Source of the DNA: Scybalousia_A sp964639765
GTDB lineage: Bacteria; Bacteroidota; Bacteroidia; Bacteroidales; P3
Length of the DNA: 54,581 nucleotides
Direction: 5' to 3'
Assembly (NCBI GenBank): GCA_964639765.1
Contig: CAZXEN010000012.1
Location: 1-54,581 of the forward strand
Position numbers and translations under genes: made by a program. Below the pieces are notes generated by a model, which was given only the letters and a program-made list of their open reading frames with translations, was not told where the DNA came from and made no database searches. Position 1 is the first letter of the stretch, and each line of letters opens with the position of its first letter. Below are positions 25,179 to 32,958 of the stretch, in pieces.

Positions 25179-26387
25179 TTATACAAACTTCAACTCTTTA
25201 AGAGCCTCTTCTATCTTTTCAAAGGTCATGGACATATCATTATCCAAACCTACTGAATAACGAACCAAGCCTTCTGACATTCCCATTTTGTCCTGATATT
25301 CTTGAGGAACCTCACTTGAAGTTGATTTTCCGCTACAAGAGAACAATGTACGGAAGAATCCCAAAGAAACTGCAAGATAGCCAACACCTTTTTCCTGCAT
25401 CTTTTCCATAAACGCATTGGCTCTTTCTGCTGTTCCCAAATCTATTGCTATCATTCCGCCAAAACCAAACTGTTCGTTGTATTCCTTAACCATAAGGTCG
25501 TGGTCTATATGTTCAGGCATACCAGGGTAGTTTACTTTTATGCCAAGTGCTTTAAATCTTTCTGCAAGATACATTGCGTTCTCTGAATGTTTTTTCATTC
25601 TTATATGAAGGTCATACAAGTTCTTCAAAATAGAAGTTGAACGGAATGAATCCAAAACAGGTCCCAACAACATTGCTGTTCCATTGTTTACATCTATCAA
25701 TGCATTGATAAAGTCTGCATCTGCACAAATAGCACCTGCAACACAATCATTCTTTCCGTTAACATATTTTGTCATGGAATAAACAACGATATGTGCCCCT
25801 AAACGATAAGGAGAGAAAACCATAGGTGTAAAAGTATTGTCAACAACCAATTTTGCTCCAAATTCGTCTGCTATTTTTCTAAGTTCAGGAACGTTTGCTA
25901 TCCTTAGAAGAGGGTTGGACATTGTTTCTGTATAGATAACCTTGGTATTTGGTTTGCAAGCCTTGCGGACTTCTTCCAGATTGGTAGTATCTACAAATGT
26001 AACCTCAACACCATAATTTACGATATAGTTCTTTAAGAAAGCAAAAGTACCTCCATAAACTGTCATGGAAGCAACTATATGATCACCTGCTTTTGCCAAT
26101 TCCATAAGAGTGCAAGTAATAGCTGCCATTCCAGAACCTGTAGCCCATGCTGCCTGTGTTCCTTCCATTGCTGCAAGAGCTTTGCACAAAGCCATATTAC
26201 TTGGATTCCAATGACGTGAATATAGGAAAAAGCCTTCTGCTTCACCGTGGAAAGTATCAGTCATCAATTGTCCTTTAGGAAATGTAAAAGTAGCAGAATC
26301 ATTAATATTAGGATTTACTCCTCTTTCTGCAGAAACTTCTGCAACAGCGTTGATAGCCATTGCTGGATCAAATTTTTTATTGTTCAT
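25179..26387 (-). CDS. Trans-sulfuration family PLP enzyme (methionine gamma-lyase / cystathionine lyase-like)
   Basis: 402-aa fold-type I PLP enzyme of the Cys/Met metabolism family. The PLP-binding lysine is K207 in SMTKY. D183 (VVDNTF) pairs with the pyridine nitrogen, and Y111 in VYGGTF stacks over the ring. Methionine gamma-lyases usually have Cys two residues after that Tyr (YGC). Here it is Gly (YGG), as in cystathionine enzymes, so the substrate (methionine, cystathionine or O-acyl-homoserine) stays open. The C-terminal GLVRYSVGLD segment is typical. It lies 47 bp after fabG and is probably read with it. Confidence 0.85.
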   Translation of the reverse strand: MNNKKFDPAMAINAVAEVSAERGVNPNINDSATFTFPKGQLMTDTFHGEAEGFFLYSRHWNPSNMALCKALAAMEGTQAAWATGSGMAAITCTLMELAKAGDHIVASMTVYGGTFAFLKNYIVNYGVEVTFVDTTNLEEVRKACKPNTKVIYTETMSNPLLRIANVPELRKIADEFGAKLVVDNTFTPMVFSPYRLGAHIVVYSMTKYVNGKNDCVAGAICADADFINALIDVNNGTAMLLGPVLDSFRSTSILKNLYDLHIRMKKHSENAMYLAERFKALGIKVNYPGMPEHIDHDLMVKEYNEQFGFGGMIAIDLGTAERANAFMEKMQEKGVGYLAVSLGFFRTLFSCSGKSTSSEVPQEYQDKMGMSEGLVRYSVGLDNDMSMTFEKIEEALKELKFV

Positions 26388-26434
26388 TTTGCTATGTTTA
26401 TTTTATATTTGACTAAAAAAAGATTTATTTCCTC

Positions 26435-27181
26435 CTAACAATTCATTGCTCCGCATACATGGATAACCTGACCGCTGACATACGAAGCCAAATCTGAAGC
26501 AAGAAAAACAGCAACTTTTGCTACTTCTTCCGGTTGTCCGCCTCTACGCATAGGTATCTGTGCTTCCCAAGCCTTGCGAGCATCTTCCGGAATCTTGGCA
26601 GTCATATCTGTTATGATAAATCCTGGAGCTATGGCGTTGGAACGTATATTCCTGCTTCCAAGTTCTTTTGCTATGGATTTTGTAAATCCTATTATGCCAG
26701 ATTTTGATGCTGAATAGTTTGCCTGTCCTGCATTACCGCTGACACCTACAACACTGCTCATGTTTATAATAGAACCGCCTCTTTGCTTAATCATGTATTT
26801 CTGGACAGCATGTGTAAGATTGAAGACAGATTTCAGATTAACTGCAATAACAGCGTCCCAATCTTTCTCTGTCATACGCATAAGCAGATTGTCTTTTGTT
26901 ATACCTGCATTGTTTACGAGAATATCTATTCTTCCAAATTCTTTTGCTATCTCTTCCACCACTCTTTCACTGTCTTCAAAAGAAGCTGCATTGGAAGCAT
27001 ATCCTTTTGCTTTTATTCCCAAAGCAAGAAGTTCTTTCTCTGTTTCTTCCATTACTTCATCTCTGTTCAAATCTGTGAAAGCAACCATTGCTCCTTCTTT
27101 TGCGTATGCAAGGGCTATTTGTTTTCCTATTCCTTTTGAGGCTCCTGTAACCAAAGCCACTTTGTTTTCCAATAGATTCAT
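26435..27181 (-). CDS. fabG: 3-oxoacyl-[acyl-carrier-protein] reductase
   Basis: NADPH-dependent reduction of 3-oxoacyl-ACP in type II fatty-acid synthesis. The 248-aa short-chain dehydrogenase has the cofactor loop TGASKGIG (12-19), NNAG (90-93) and the catalytic S143, Y156 and K160 (YSASK). The C-terminus (GQVIHVCGAMNC) is close to the usual FabG ending in GGM. No other fatty-acid genes are nearby, so a different keto-reductase role cannot be excluded, but the length and motifs are those of FabG. The glycosyltransferase gene ends 37 bp upstream. Confidence 0.9.
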   Translation of the reverse strand: MNLLENKVALVTGASKGIGKQIALAYAKEGAMVAFTDLNRDEVMEETEKELLALGIKAKGYASNAASFEDSERVVEEIAKEFGRIDILVNNAGITKDNLLMRMTEKDWDAVIAVNLKSVFNLTHAVQKYMIKQRGGSIINMSSVVGVSGNAGQANYSASKSGIIGFTKSIAKELGSRNIRSNAIAPGFIITDMTAKIPEDARKAWEAQIPMRRGGQPEEVAKVAVFLASDLASYVSGQVIHVCGAMNC

Positions 27182-27218
27182 AATATATGTATTTTTGTTT
27201 AAATTAGCGACGTGTCTG

Positions 27219-27977
27219 TTACGTCATCGGTATTCCTTTTATTCTGTCTTTTATATAGCGGAAAGTCATAATTATGTTATACTTTACGGCTTTGTACAGA
27301 CCATAATGTTTAAGCATTATTTCAAATCTTTCCATATTACCTTTCCACATGTTCTTTCTTCCTATCCCTCCTTCAAGAAAATAACAGTATGTACGTTTGG
27401 AGTGTCTGATAAGGGATTTGTCTGCTTTTTCTATCGCATACAAAAGCCAGTCATAGTCCGCAGTGATTTTGTATCTGGTATTGTAGTTTCGGATAATAGA
27501 ACGCTTTACTATGGCTGCCTGATGACAAACCAGCATACCCATAAGAAAACTGTCCTTTGTAAGAACATCAGGCTCTTTCAGTCTTCTTTTTCCTATAACT
27601 TCACCTTTTTTGTTTATTATCTTTGTCCGTCCATAGTAAATATCCTGCTTGAGATAAGAAGACTCCATTATCTTCAACAATGTATCATGGTGAGGTATTC
27701 TGTCTCCGGCATTGATAAACCAGACATACATTCCCTCTGCCAAATCAAGTCCTTTGTTCATTGCATAATACAGTCCTTTGTCTGGCTCAGAAATATATTT
27801 GTCTATTGCATCCCTGTTCTGTTCTATTATATCTTTCGTACCATCAGTGGAATCTCCATCTATAACAATGTATTCAATCTTATCGTAATTTTGACTTCTT
27901 ACACTATTGATTGTTGATTCTATCACATCCTTTGCATTATAGCAAACAGTAATAATAGATACTAATGGGTGATTCAT
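27219..27977 (-). CDS. Glycosyltransferase family 2
   Basis: 252-aa GT-A fold enzyme that transfers a sugar from a nucleotide donor. SIITVCYNAKDVIESTINSV (8-27) opens the nucleotide-binding fold, DGDSTDGT holds the first acidic pair, and a second conserved site is WFINAGD. The C-terminal third carries aromatic and basic residues and may lie on the membrane. The acceptor is unknown. It has its own -7 box upstream (28011-28018). It is not part of a visible polysaccharide cluster, so its role may be in lipopolysaccharide or protein glycosylation. Confidence 0.88.
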   Translation of the reverse strand: MNHPLVSIITVCYNAKDVIESTINSVRSQNYDKIEYIVIDGDSTDGTKDIIEQNRDAIDKYISEPDKGLYYAMNKGLDLAEGMYVWFINAGDRIPHHDTLLKIMESSYLKQDIYYGRTKIINKKGEVIGKRRLKEPDVLTKDSFLMGMLVCHQAAIVKRSIIRNYNTRYKITADYDWLLYAIEKADKSLIRHSKRTYCYFLEGGIGRKNMWKGNMERFEIMLKHYGLYKAVKYNIIMTFRYIKDRIKGIPMT

Positions 27978-28010
27978 TTTTTATCGTTGTTTATTATTTG
28001 TTGTGATGTG

Positions 28011-28018
28011 CAAAATTA
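28011..28018 (-). promoter_or_regulatory. -7 box for the glycosyltransferase gene
   Basis: TAATTTTG on the - strand, 33 bp upstream of the ATG at 27977. The -33 element is not clear. It separates the glycosyltransferase from the parAB-DUF5683 unit. Confidence 0.5.
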
Positions 28019-28058
28019 ATAAAAATTCAGCAAAACAATACTTTTAAGACAGTTTTTT

Positions 28059-28658
28059 TTAGAATTTTATATTAAGAGAGAAACCTAAACTCTGAGAAAG
28101 ACTACCCTTGTACAAACAAGGGACAACAGAAGGAGCAACATTCAAGGAAATATCTTCCGACATATCAAAACTGAACAGATAACCATAAACGTATGCATCC
28201 AAAATCTGCACAGCATACAAAGCAACCCCAAATATAACCATAAGATGAAAGTTGTCCTTGTAGGCATTGTACAAAGAATATATGCTCTCGTCCGAATAAG
28301 TGGTATAATCCTGCAAAAGAGTCCCGCTGCCGTTCAACCTGTTGTAGTATTCGTCCTTGAACTTATTCATATTGTTGTAGTTGTATATTGCAAAATAGAT
28401 TATCGTCCCCAATCCTGCATATAGAACGGGTACTTTCCAGATGTCTCTGTTATATATCTGACCTAAACCTGGAACGAAAGTGGAGAACAAAGCCGCTTTC
28501 CCGGGAGAATGCGTCTTGTTTACAAGAATGGAAACAGTATCCTTTGTATCGACAGAAAGAGTATTTATGTCTTTGTAATCAAGTGTCCTCGTATTCTCCT
28601 GCGAAAAAACCAAGGAGAACAAAAAAACAGACACAAGGAAAAACAAACACCTTTTCAT
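28059..28658 (-). CDS. DUF5683 membrane protein
   Basis: 199 aa with a signal peptide (about 1-19). The segment SPGKAALFSTFVPGLGQIYN followed by a membrane helix (VPVLYAGLGTIIYFAIYNY) is the mark of the DUF5683 family. A second hydrophobic segment (FHLMVIFGVALYAVQILDAYVYG) is followed by a beta-rich C-terminal part that may enter the outer membrane. It starts 2 bp after parB. The parA-parB-DUF5683 order recurs in Bacteroidota, suggesting a link between chromosome segregation and the envelope, but no function is known. Confidence 0.85.
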   Translation of the reverse strand: MKRCLFFLVSVFLFSLVFSQENTRTLDYKDINTLSVDTKDTVSILVNKTHSPGKAALFSTFVPGLGQIYNRDIWKVPVLYAGLGTIIYFAIYNYNNMNKFKDEYYNRLNGSGTLLQDYTTYSDESIYSLYNAYKDNFHLMVIFGVALYAVQILDAYVYGYLFSFDMSEDISLNVAPSVVPCLYKGSLSQSLGFSLNIKF

Positions 28659-28660
28659 TG

Positions 28661-29551
28661 TTATTGTTGCAACAGTTGTACTATTCTTTCAAAATCATTG
28701 TCGTTGGAGAATGGAATACTTATCGTCCCTTTGCCTCTTTTCGAACGTTTGATTTCCACATCTGCTTCCAGTTGTCTGGACAGTTTGTCACGGAATGTCA
28801 GATGCTGTGCAGGAAGGTTTTCTTTTGTTCTCGGCTGTGGCTTAGACTCTTTCTTGAGTCCAGCAACCAAGGCTTCCACTTGTCTTACAGACAAATCTTT
28901 TGCCATTATCTGACGAAGAATATCTACCTGTTTCTCTTCATCTTCTATACTTATGATAGAGCGTGCATGTCCCATGGTTATCTTGTCAGACCTCAACGCA
29001 AGCTGTACTTCTGCCGGAAGTTTCAAAAGCCTTACATAGTTAGAAACAGTTGCCCTGTTTTTGCCAAGTTTTTTACTTAGCTCCTCCTGTGTAAGTCCGG
29101 TCTGCTCCAAAAGAGCCTGCAAGGAAAGAGATATTTCCATAGGGTTAAGGTCTTCACGCTGGATATTCTCTATGAGAGACATCTCCATTGTTTCTTCCAA
29201 AGTGACAATACGGATATATGCAGGTATCTCTTTCAAGCCTGCTATCTTGCTTGCCCTGTATCGTCTTTCTCCGGCAATAATTGTATATTTGTTCCCTTTT
29301 TTATTTACCGTGATAGGAGTAATTATTCCGTGTTCTTTTATTGACTGAGCCAGCTCATTCAGAGACTCTTCGTCGAAATCCTTTCTTGGCTGGTCTGGAT
29401 TAGGACTGATATCAGATATAGGAATATAGGCAATCTCTGCAGTAATAGTACTTGTCTTTACATCTTGTCTTTTTTCCATAACAGAAGCATCAAACTTTCC
29501 TAAAAGTGCTTCCAATCCTTTTCCCAGTGCAGGTGATTTTTTCGTTGCCAT
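28661..29551 (-). CDS. parB: Chromosome-partitioning protein ParB
   Basis: 296-aa CTP-dependent DNA clamp that loads at parS and spreads. The N-terminal segment has the CTP-binding motif GERRYRA (94-100), and ENIQREDLNP at 128-137. A helix-turn-helix follows (about 152-178, LTQEELSKKLGKNRATVSNY), then a C-terminal dimerisation domain. It lies 14 bp after parA and 2 bp before DUF5683. I did not find a parS-like palindrome (GTTTCACGTGAAAC type) by eye in the window. Confidence 0.96.
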   Translation of the reverse strand: MATKKSPALGKGLEALLGKFDASVMEKRQDVKTSTITAEIAYIPISDISPNPDQPRKDFDEESLNELAQSIKEHGIITPITVNKKGNKYTIIAGERRYRASKIAGLKEIPAYIRIVTLEETMEMSLIENIQREDLNPMEISLSLQALLEQTGLTQEELSKKLGKNRATVSNYVRLLKLPAEVQLALRSDKITMGHARSIISIEDEEKQVDILRQIMAKDLSVRQVEALVAGLKKESKPQPRTKENLPAQHLTFRDKLSRQLEADVEIKRSKRGKGTISIPFSNDNDFERIVQLLQQ

Positions 29552-29565
29552 ATCCTAAAAAATAT

Positions 29566-30366
29566 TTATTCTTCGTTACTTTCTTTATCGGTTTGCTGTG
29601 TAATCTGTTCTCTTTTTATGATTTCATTAGCAAGGTTCATATAGTTTATTGCTCCGGTGGAAGAAGCATCGTACATAACCACGCTTAATCCATGAGAAGG
29701 AGCCTCGGCCAATTTCACATTATTGTATATTATGGTATCAAAAACAATCTGTTTGAAATGACGTTTGACATCTTCTGCAACCTGACGGTTAAGTCTTAGA
29801 CGGGTATCAAACATAGTAAGCAGTATTCCCTCTATATCCAGTCCTGTGTTCAGTCTTCCTTGTACAATCTTTATAGTGTTCAACAGTTTTCCCAAGCCTT
29901 CCAAGGCAAAATACTGACATTGCACAGGAATAATCACACTATCGGCAGCCACAAAAGCGTTTATCGTAACCAGACCCAAAGAAGGAGAACAGTCTATGAT
30001 GATATAATCATAGTCATCTTTTATCGGTTCAATAAGATTTTTCAACTTGAACTCCTTGTCTTCCATCTGTGGCAGTTGAACCTCTGCTCCTACGAGGTCT
30101 ATCCTTGCAGGCAGAATATCCAAGTTTGGTGTTGTGGATTCCAAGATTGCTTCTTTGGCAGGAAGATTGTCTATCAGGCATTCATATACACTCTTCTCCA
30201 CATCGTCTGGATTAATACCGCAACCAGAAGAAGCATTTGCCTGAGGGTCTGCATCTATAAGCAACGTCTTTCTTTCCATTACAGCCAAGGATGCTGCAAG
30301 GTTGATAGACGTCGTTGTTTTCCCAACACCACCTTTTTGGTTAGCAATAGCAATAACTTTTGTCAT
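29566..30366 (-). CDS. parA: Chromosome-partitioning ATPase ParA (Soj)
   Basis: 266-aa MinD/ParA-type ATPase that segregates ParB-bound origins. It has the deviant Walker A motif KGGVGKTT (11-18), DADPQANASSG, and Walker B in YIIIDCSPSLGLVTINA. At this length it lacks the extra N-terminal DNA-binding domain of plasmid ParA proteins, so it is the chromosomal Soj type. The DUF3276 gene ends 35 bp upstream and parB starts 14 bp downstream. Confidence 0.96.
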   Translation of the reverse strand: MTKVIAIANQKGGVGKTTTSINLAASLAVMERKTLLIDADPQANASSGCGINPDDVEKSVYECLIDNLPAKEAILESTTPNLDILPARIDLVGAEVQLPQMEDKEFKLKNLIEPIKDDYDYIIIDCSPSLGLVTINAFVAADSVIIPVQCQYFALEGLGKLLNTIKIVQGRLNTGLDIEGILLTMFDTRLRLNRQVAEDVKRHFKQIVFDTIIYNNVKLAEAPSHGLSVVMYDASSTGAINYMNLANEIIKREQITQQTDKESNEE

Positions 30367-30401
30367 TATAAAAAAAATAAAACCTGGTTCAAAAAAAAAG
30401 A

Positions 30402-30728
30402 TTAATACCTGAAACTGCTGTCATCAAAACTGTCAAATTCTCTTCTTGTATATTCCTGCTGAGGAGGTTCTATACCATCCTTCATATAAAGGACTATATC
30501 ATTAAGCATCTGGGCGAACTTCTCATAGTCTTCTTTGTAAAGGAATATTTTGTGTTTCTCGTAGGAAAGAGAGCCGTCGTTGTCATTGAACATTTTCTTG
30601 CTCTCTGTTATGACAAGATATTTATCCTCATTGCGTGTCTGCTTTACATCAAAGAAATAGGTTCTTTTACCCGCTTTAAGACTTCTTGACAAAACCTCTT
30701 CTCTTTCAAAATCATCTCTTCTATCCAT
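30402..30728 (-). CDS. DUF3276 / PUR-domain nucleic-acid-binding protein
   Basis: 108 aa, cytoplasmic, with a PUR-like beta-beta-beta-beta-alpha repeat: RTYFFDVKQTRNEDKYLVIT, then the HKIFLYKEDYEKFAQML helix region. Bacterial relatives, including a Borrelia protein, bind single-stranded nucleic acid as dimers. The Pro/Gln and Arg/Asp-rich tail is variable. It is the first gene of the parA-parB-DUF5683 unit, with a -7 box about 37 bp upstream. The association with parAB may be only operonic. Confidence 0.87.
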   Translation of the reverse strand: MDRRDDFEREEVLSRSLKAGKRTYFFDVKQTRNEDKYLVITESKKMFNDNDGSLSYEKHKIFLYKEDYEKFAQMLNDIVLYMKDGIEPPQQEYTRREFDSFDDSSFRY

Positions 30729-30764
30729 AACTTTCTATCAATTATTCTTTCAATAAACAATTTG

Positions 30765-30772
30765 CAAAGATA
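30765..30772 (-). promoter_or_regulatory. -7 box for the DUF3276-parA-parB unit
   Basis: TATCTTTG on the - strand, about 37 bp upstream of the DUF3276 ATG; CTTG about 18 bp further upstream is a partial -33. No gene was found between 30773 and 30902. Confidence 0.65.
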
Positions 30773-30902
30773 ATAATTTTTTCAGAAATACAAGATTTGA
30801 AAACAAATTTTGGAGCAGATAATTTTTGATATGACTGTCCGTATTTTGAATATATATTTATCATTCAGCAAAGAAAGAAATATTATTAAACTTTCCTTTC
30901 TT

Positions 30903-31565
30903 TCATATCATCGTCAGGACAACCTTAAAGGAAGCATAAACCATAAAAACAGAAAAACCAAAGAACAGAAGGCTGTAGAATATTGCAGGAATATGGGTTA
31001 TCTTCTGCAGATTGTAGGAATCGCCTGCATCCCGTGCGGAGCCAAGATTTATACTCACAAGCGACAGAGCGGAAAGTGTATTCTCCGTCAAAAGAATGCA
31101 GGCATAAAAGTAGAGAATATAGACCTGTGCATCCTTGAACCACGGTATGTAGAGAAAAAATGCGTTTATCATACAGAAAACCACAATCCAGACGATGCCA
31201 AAAGAGTTTTTTACATACAACAAAAGAGCAAAGACGGAAACAAACATCAGGACATAAAACACAAGGTCAAGCATTGAATTCTGCAACTCACAGATTATCA
31301 GATAAGCCAACAAAGAAGGAACAATATATCCCACTATAGAGACAAAAAAAGATTTGAGTCTTGACTCGGATTTTGTTGTACATGAGCCTGAATAATCGGG
31401 ATTTATCTTTATTTCCTTTATCTTTTCTCCAAGCAAAAGGGCAACCAAGGCGTGGGAAAGTTCATGCACAAGGGTATTGAACGGACGGAGAACAGCCTGA
31501 ATGTATTTCATACGAATACATATCATCACTATTGTAGGTATAAGTATAACAAATATTTTCTGCAT
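30903..31565 (-). CDS. M50B-like membrane metallopeptidase
   Basis: 220 aa from the ATG at 31565; an in-frame TTG at 31580 is less likely. The zinc motif HELSH (34-38) lies in the first part, followed by a KIKEIKINPDYSGSCT strand region typical of M50B proteins. Several hydrophobic helices follow. DAGDSYNL near the C-terminus is a plausible third zinc-ligand site. Substrate unknown; relatives are annotated as peptidase M50B-like. It lies alone on the - strand, with array E between its start and the end of the yggS-like gene. Confidence 0.82.
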   Translation of the reverse strand: MQKIFVILIPTIVMICIRMKYIQAVLRPFNTLVHELSHALVALLLGEKIKEIKINPDYSGSCTTKSESRLKSFFVSIVGYIVPSLLAYLIICELQNSMLDLVFYVLMFVSVFALLLYVKNSFGIVWIVVFCMINAFFLYIPWFKDAQVYILYFYACILLTENTLSALSLVSINLGSARDAGDSYNLQKITHIPAIFYSLLFFGFSVFMVYASFKVVLTMI

Positions 31566-31578
31566 TTTTGTCTCTGTC

Positions 31579-31682
31579 AAAAAAGAGTTGGTTTTCTTAC
31601 TGCAAAAAGTAGGATTTTAATTAAAAAATTCAACTCTTTATACCAAAAACATCAACTCTTTTTTCTTGAAATCTTCGTTTTT
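31579..31682. repeat. 21-22 bp periodic array (array E)
   Basis: Cores at 31587 (GTTGG), 31609 (GTAGG), 31630 (TCAAC), 31652 (TCAAC) and 31673 (CTTCG); steps 22, 21, 22 and 21 bp. AAAAAAGAGTTG (31579-31590) pairs perfectly with CAACTCTTTTTT (31653-31664) over 12 bp, enclosing a unit pair. It follows the yggS stop codon in the reading direction, and its right edge abuts that gene's 3' end. The M50B gene starts on its other side. Confidence 0.88.
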
Positions 31683-31707
31683 TTCGGGGAGTTGAAAAAT
31701 CCTTGTT

Positions 31708-32388
31708 CTATTTCTTCAATGAATAGTCTCTTTCTCCAAAAATCCTGCTTCCAACCCTTACCATTGTACTGCCTTCTTCTATTGCTATGTCATAATCCCC
31801 GCTCATTCCCATACTGATATGGCAAAAGTAGTCCTTGTCTGCAAAATACTCATCTTTTATTTCCGAGAACCATTGTCTGAGAGTGCGGAACTCCATACGG
31901 GTCTTTGCTTTGTCGTCTGTTATGGAGCCAACCCCCATAAGACCACAAATTCTTACATTCTTCATCTGCTGGAATTCATCTGAGGAGAGTATGGCTTTCA
32001 GTTCTTCAATGTCAAGTCCGAACTTGCTTTCCTCGTGTGATATATCCATTTCAAAAAGACAGTCCACCACCCTTTCGTTCAAAACAGCCCTTTTGTTGAT
32101 TGCCCGTAGTATCTTCATGGAATCCACAGAGTGAATCATGGACACAAACGGCACAATGTACTTTACTTTGTTTTCCTGCAAATGTCCTATCATGTGCCAG
32201 CAGATATCTTTGGGCAGAAGAGCATGTTTCTCTTTCATTTCCTGAGCCTTGTTCTCTCCAAACACCCTCTGTCCTGTCTGATAAGCCTGCATTATATCTT
32301 CCGAAGGCTTGGTCTTTGACACGGCAATAAGGGTTACGTTCTGAGGAATTTGTTTTCTGAGTTCAGATATATTTTCTTTGATATTCAT
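31708..32388 (-). CDS. yggS: YggS-family PLP homeostasis protein
   Basis: 226-aa single-domain TIM-barrel protein that holds pyridoxal phosphate on K25 (AVSKTKP) without known catalysis. It keeps free PLP and amino-acid pools balanced. Family segments: GENKAQEMKEK, WHMIGHLQENKVKYI, SMGMSGDYDIAIEEGSTMVRVG and the final FGERDY. It is divergent from the lipoprotein gene with face-to-face -7 boxes (32414-32421 and 32434-32441) between them. Confidence 0.94.
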   Translation of the reverse strand: MNIKENISELRKQIPQNVTLIAVSKTKPSEDIMQAYQTGQRVFGENKAQEMKEKHALLPKDICWHMIGHLQENKVKYIVPFVSMIHSVDSMKILRAINKRAVLNERVVDCLFEMDISHEESKFGLDIEELKAILSSDEFQQMKNVRICGLMGVGSITDDKAKTRMEFRTLRQWFSEIKDEYFADKDYFCHISMGMSGDYDIAIEEGSTMVRVGSRIFGERDYSLKK

Positions 32389-32413
32389 AATAAAAAGCGT
32401 CTTTATTTAACCG

Positions 32414-32421
32414 CAAAATTA
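32414..32421 (-). promoter_or_regulatory. -7 box for yggS
   Basis: TAATTTTG on the - strand, 26 bp upstream of the yggS ATG. It lies 12 bp from the opposing -7 box of the lipoprotein gene, so the two -33 regions must overlap the other gene's promoter. Confidence 0.6.
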
Positions 32422-32433
32422 CAATATTTATAT

Positions 32434-32441
32434 TACTTTTG
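32434..32441 (+). promoter_or_regulatory. -7 box for the lipoprotein-EEP-nth unit
   Basis: TACTTTTG, 26 bp upstream of the chosen ATG at 32467. It supports that start over an in-frame start near 32350. Confidence 0.65.
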
Positions 32442-32466
32442 CAGACTGAAACAAAAAAATAATTTT

Positions 32467-32949
32467 ATGAAGAGACTGCTGGCTGTATTTACGATTCTCT
32501 CCCTTGTGTGCTGTTCTTTCAACAAAGAAGACGAACAGATGATAGAAAACACAATGGAAGATTTCTATAAATACCTCAACAACAAGAAATACAAAGATCT
32601 TTCTGAAGTTTTGTCTCCAAACATGAAGAAAGAACTGCCTTTCTTGAAATCCCTGTCAAATGAGAACGTAAGATACACTTCCATAAAGGTTGAAAACATT
32701 GACATTATTGGAGAGAAAGCAACCGTTGTTGTAAGTACGATAGACGAATTCAACAACAAAGCAAACTTCACATGGAATATGATAAAGATAAAAAACCTGT
32801 GGAAAGTGGATAATTACAACTATATGAACCACAACAACTCTTACAATACAGACGCCAACAAGGAACCACAAAAGAAAACCACCACGGACACTCTGCAAAA
32901 AGCTCAAACTCTCTCTTCTTCAACCAATATTCAGGAACAAGAATTGTAA
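32467..32949 (+). CDS. Small lipoprotein, DUF4878-like
   Basis: 160 aa; lipoprotein signal with C16 (LSLVCCS) as the likely lipidated residue. The acidic segment NKEDEQ after the cysteine may act as an export signal. The central part (EDFYKYLNNKKYKDLSEVLS, then KATVVVSTIDEFNNKANFTW) matches the cone-like NTF2 fold of DUF4878-type lipoproteins. The tail is Asn/Thr/Lys-rich and disordered. The start is chosen by the -7 box at 32434. First gene of a unit with the EEP protein (9-bp gap) and nth. Confidence 0.78.
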   Translation: MKRLLAVFTILSLVCCSFNKEDEQMIENTMEDFYKYLNNKKYKDLSEVLSPNMKKELPFLKSLSNENVRYTSIKVENIDIIGEKATVVVSTIDEFNNKANFTWNMIKIKNLWKVDNYNYMNHNNSYNTDANKEPQKKTTTDTLQKAQTLSSSTNIQEQEL

Positions 32950-32958
32950 TACAGCATT

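Noticed and set aside
26760..27917. Long open frame on the + strand opposite fabG and the glycosyltransferase
   Set aside because: It is antisense to two genes with intact motifs, has no recognisable domain, and is a by-product of codon bias.
28059..30800. parS site next to parAB
   Set aside because: No GTTTCACGTGAAAC-like palindrome was noticed by eye; a computed scan would be needed to be certain.
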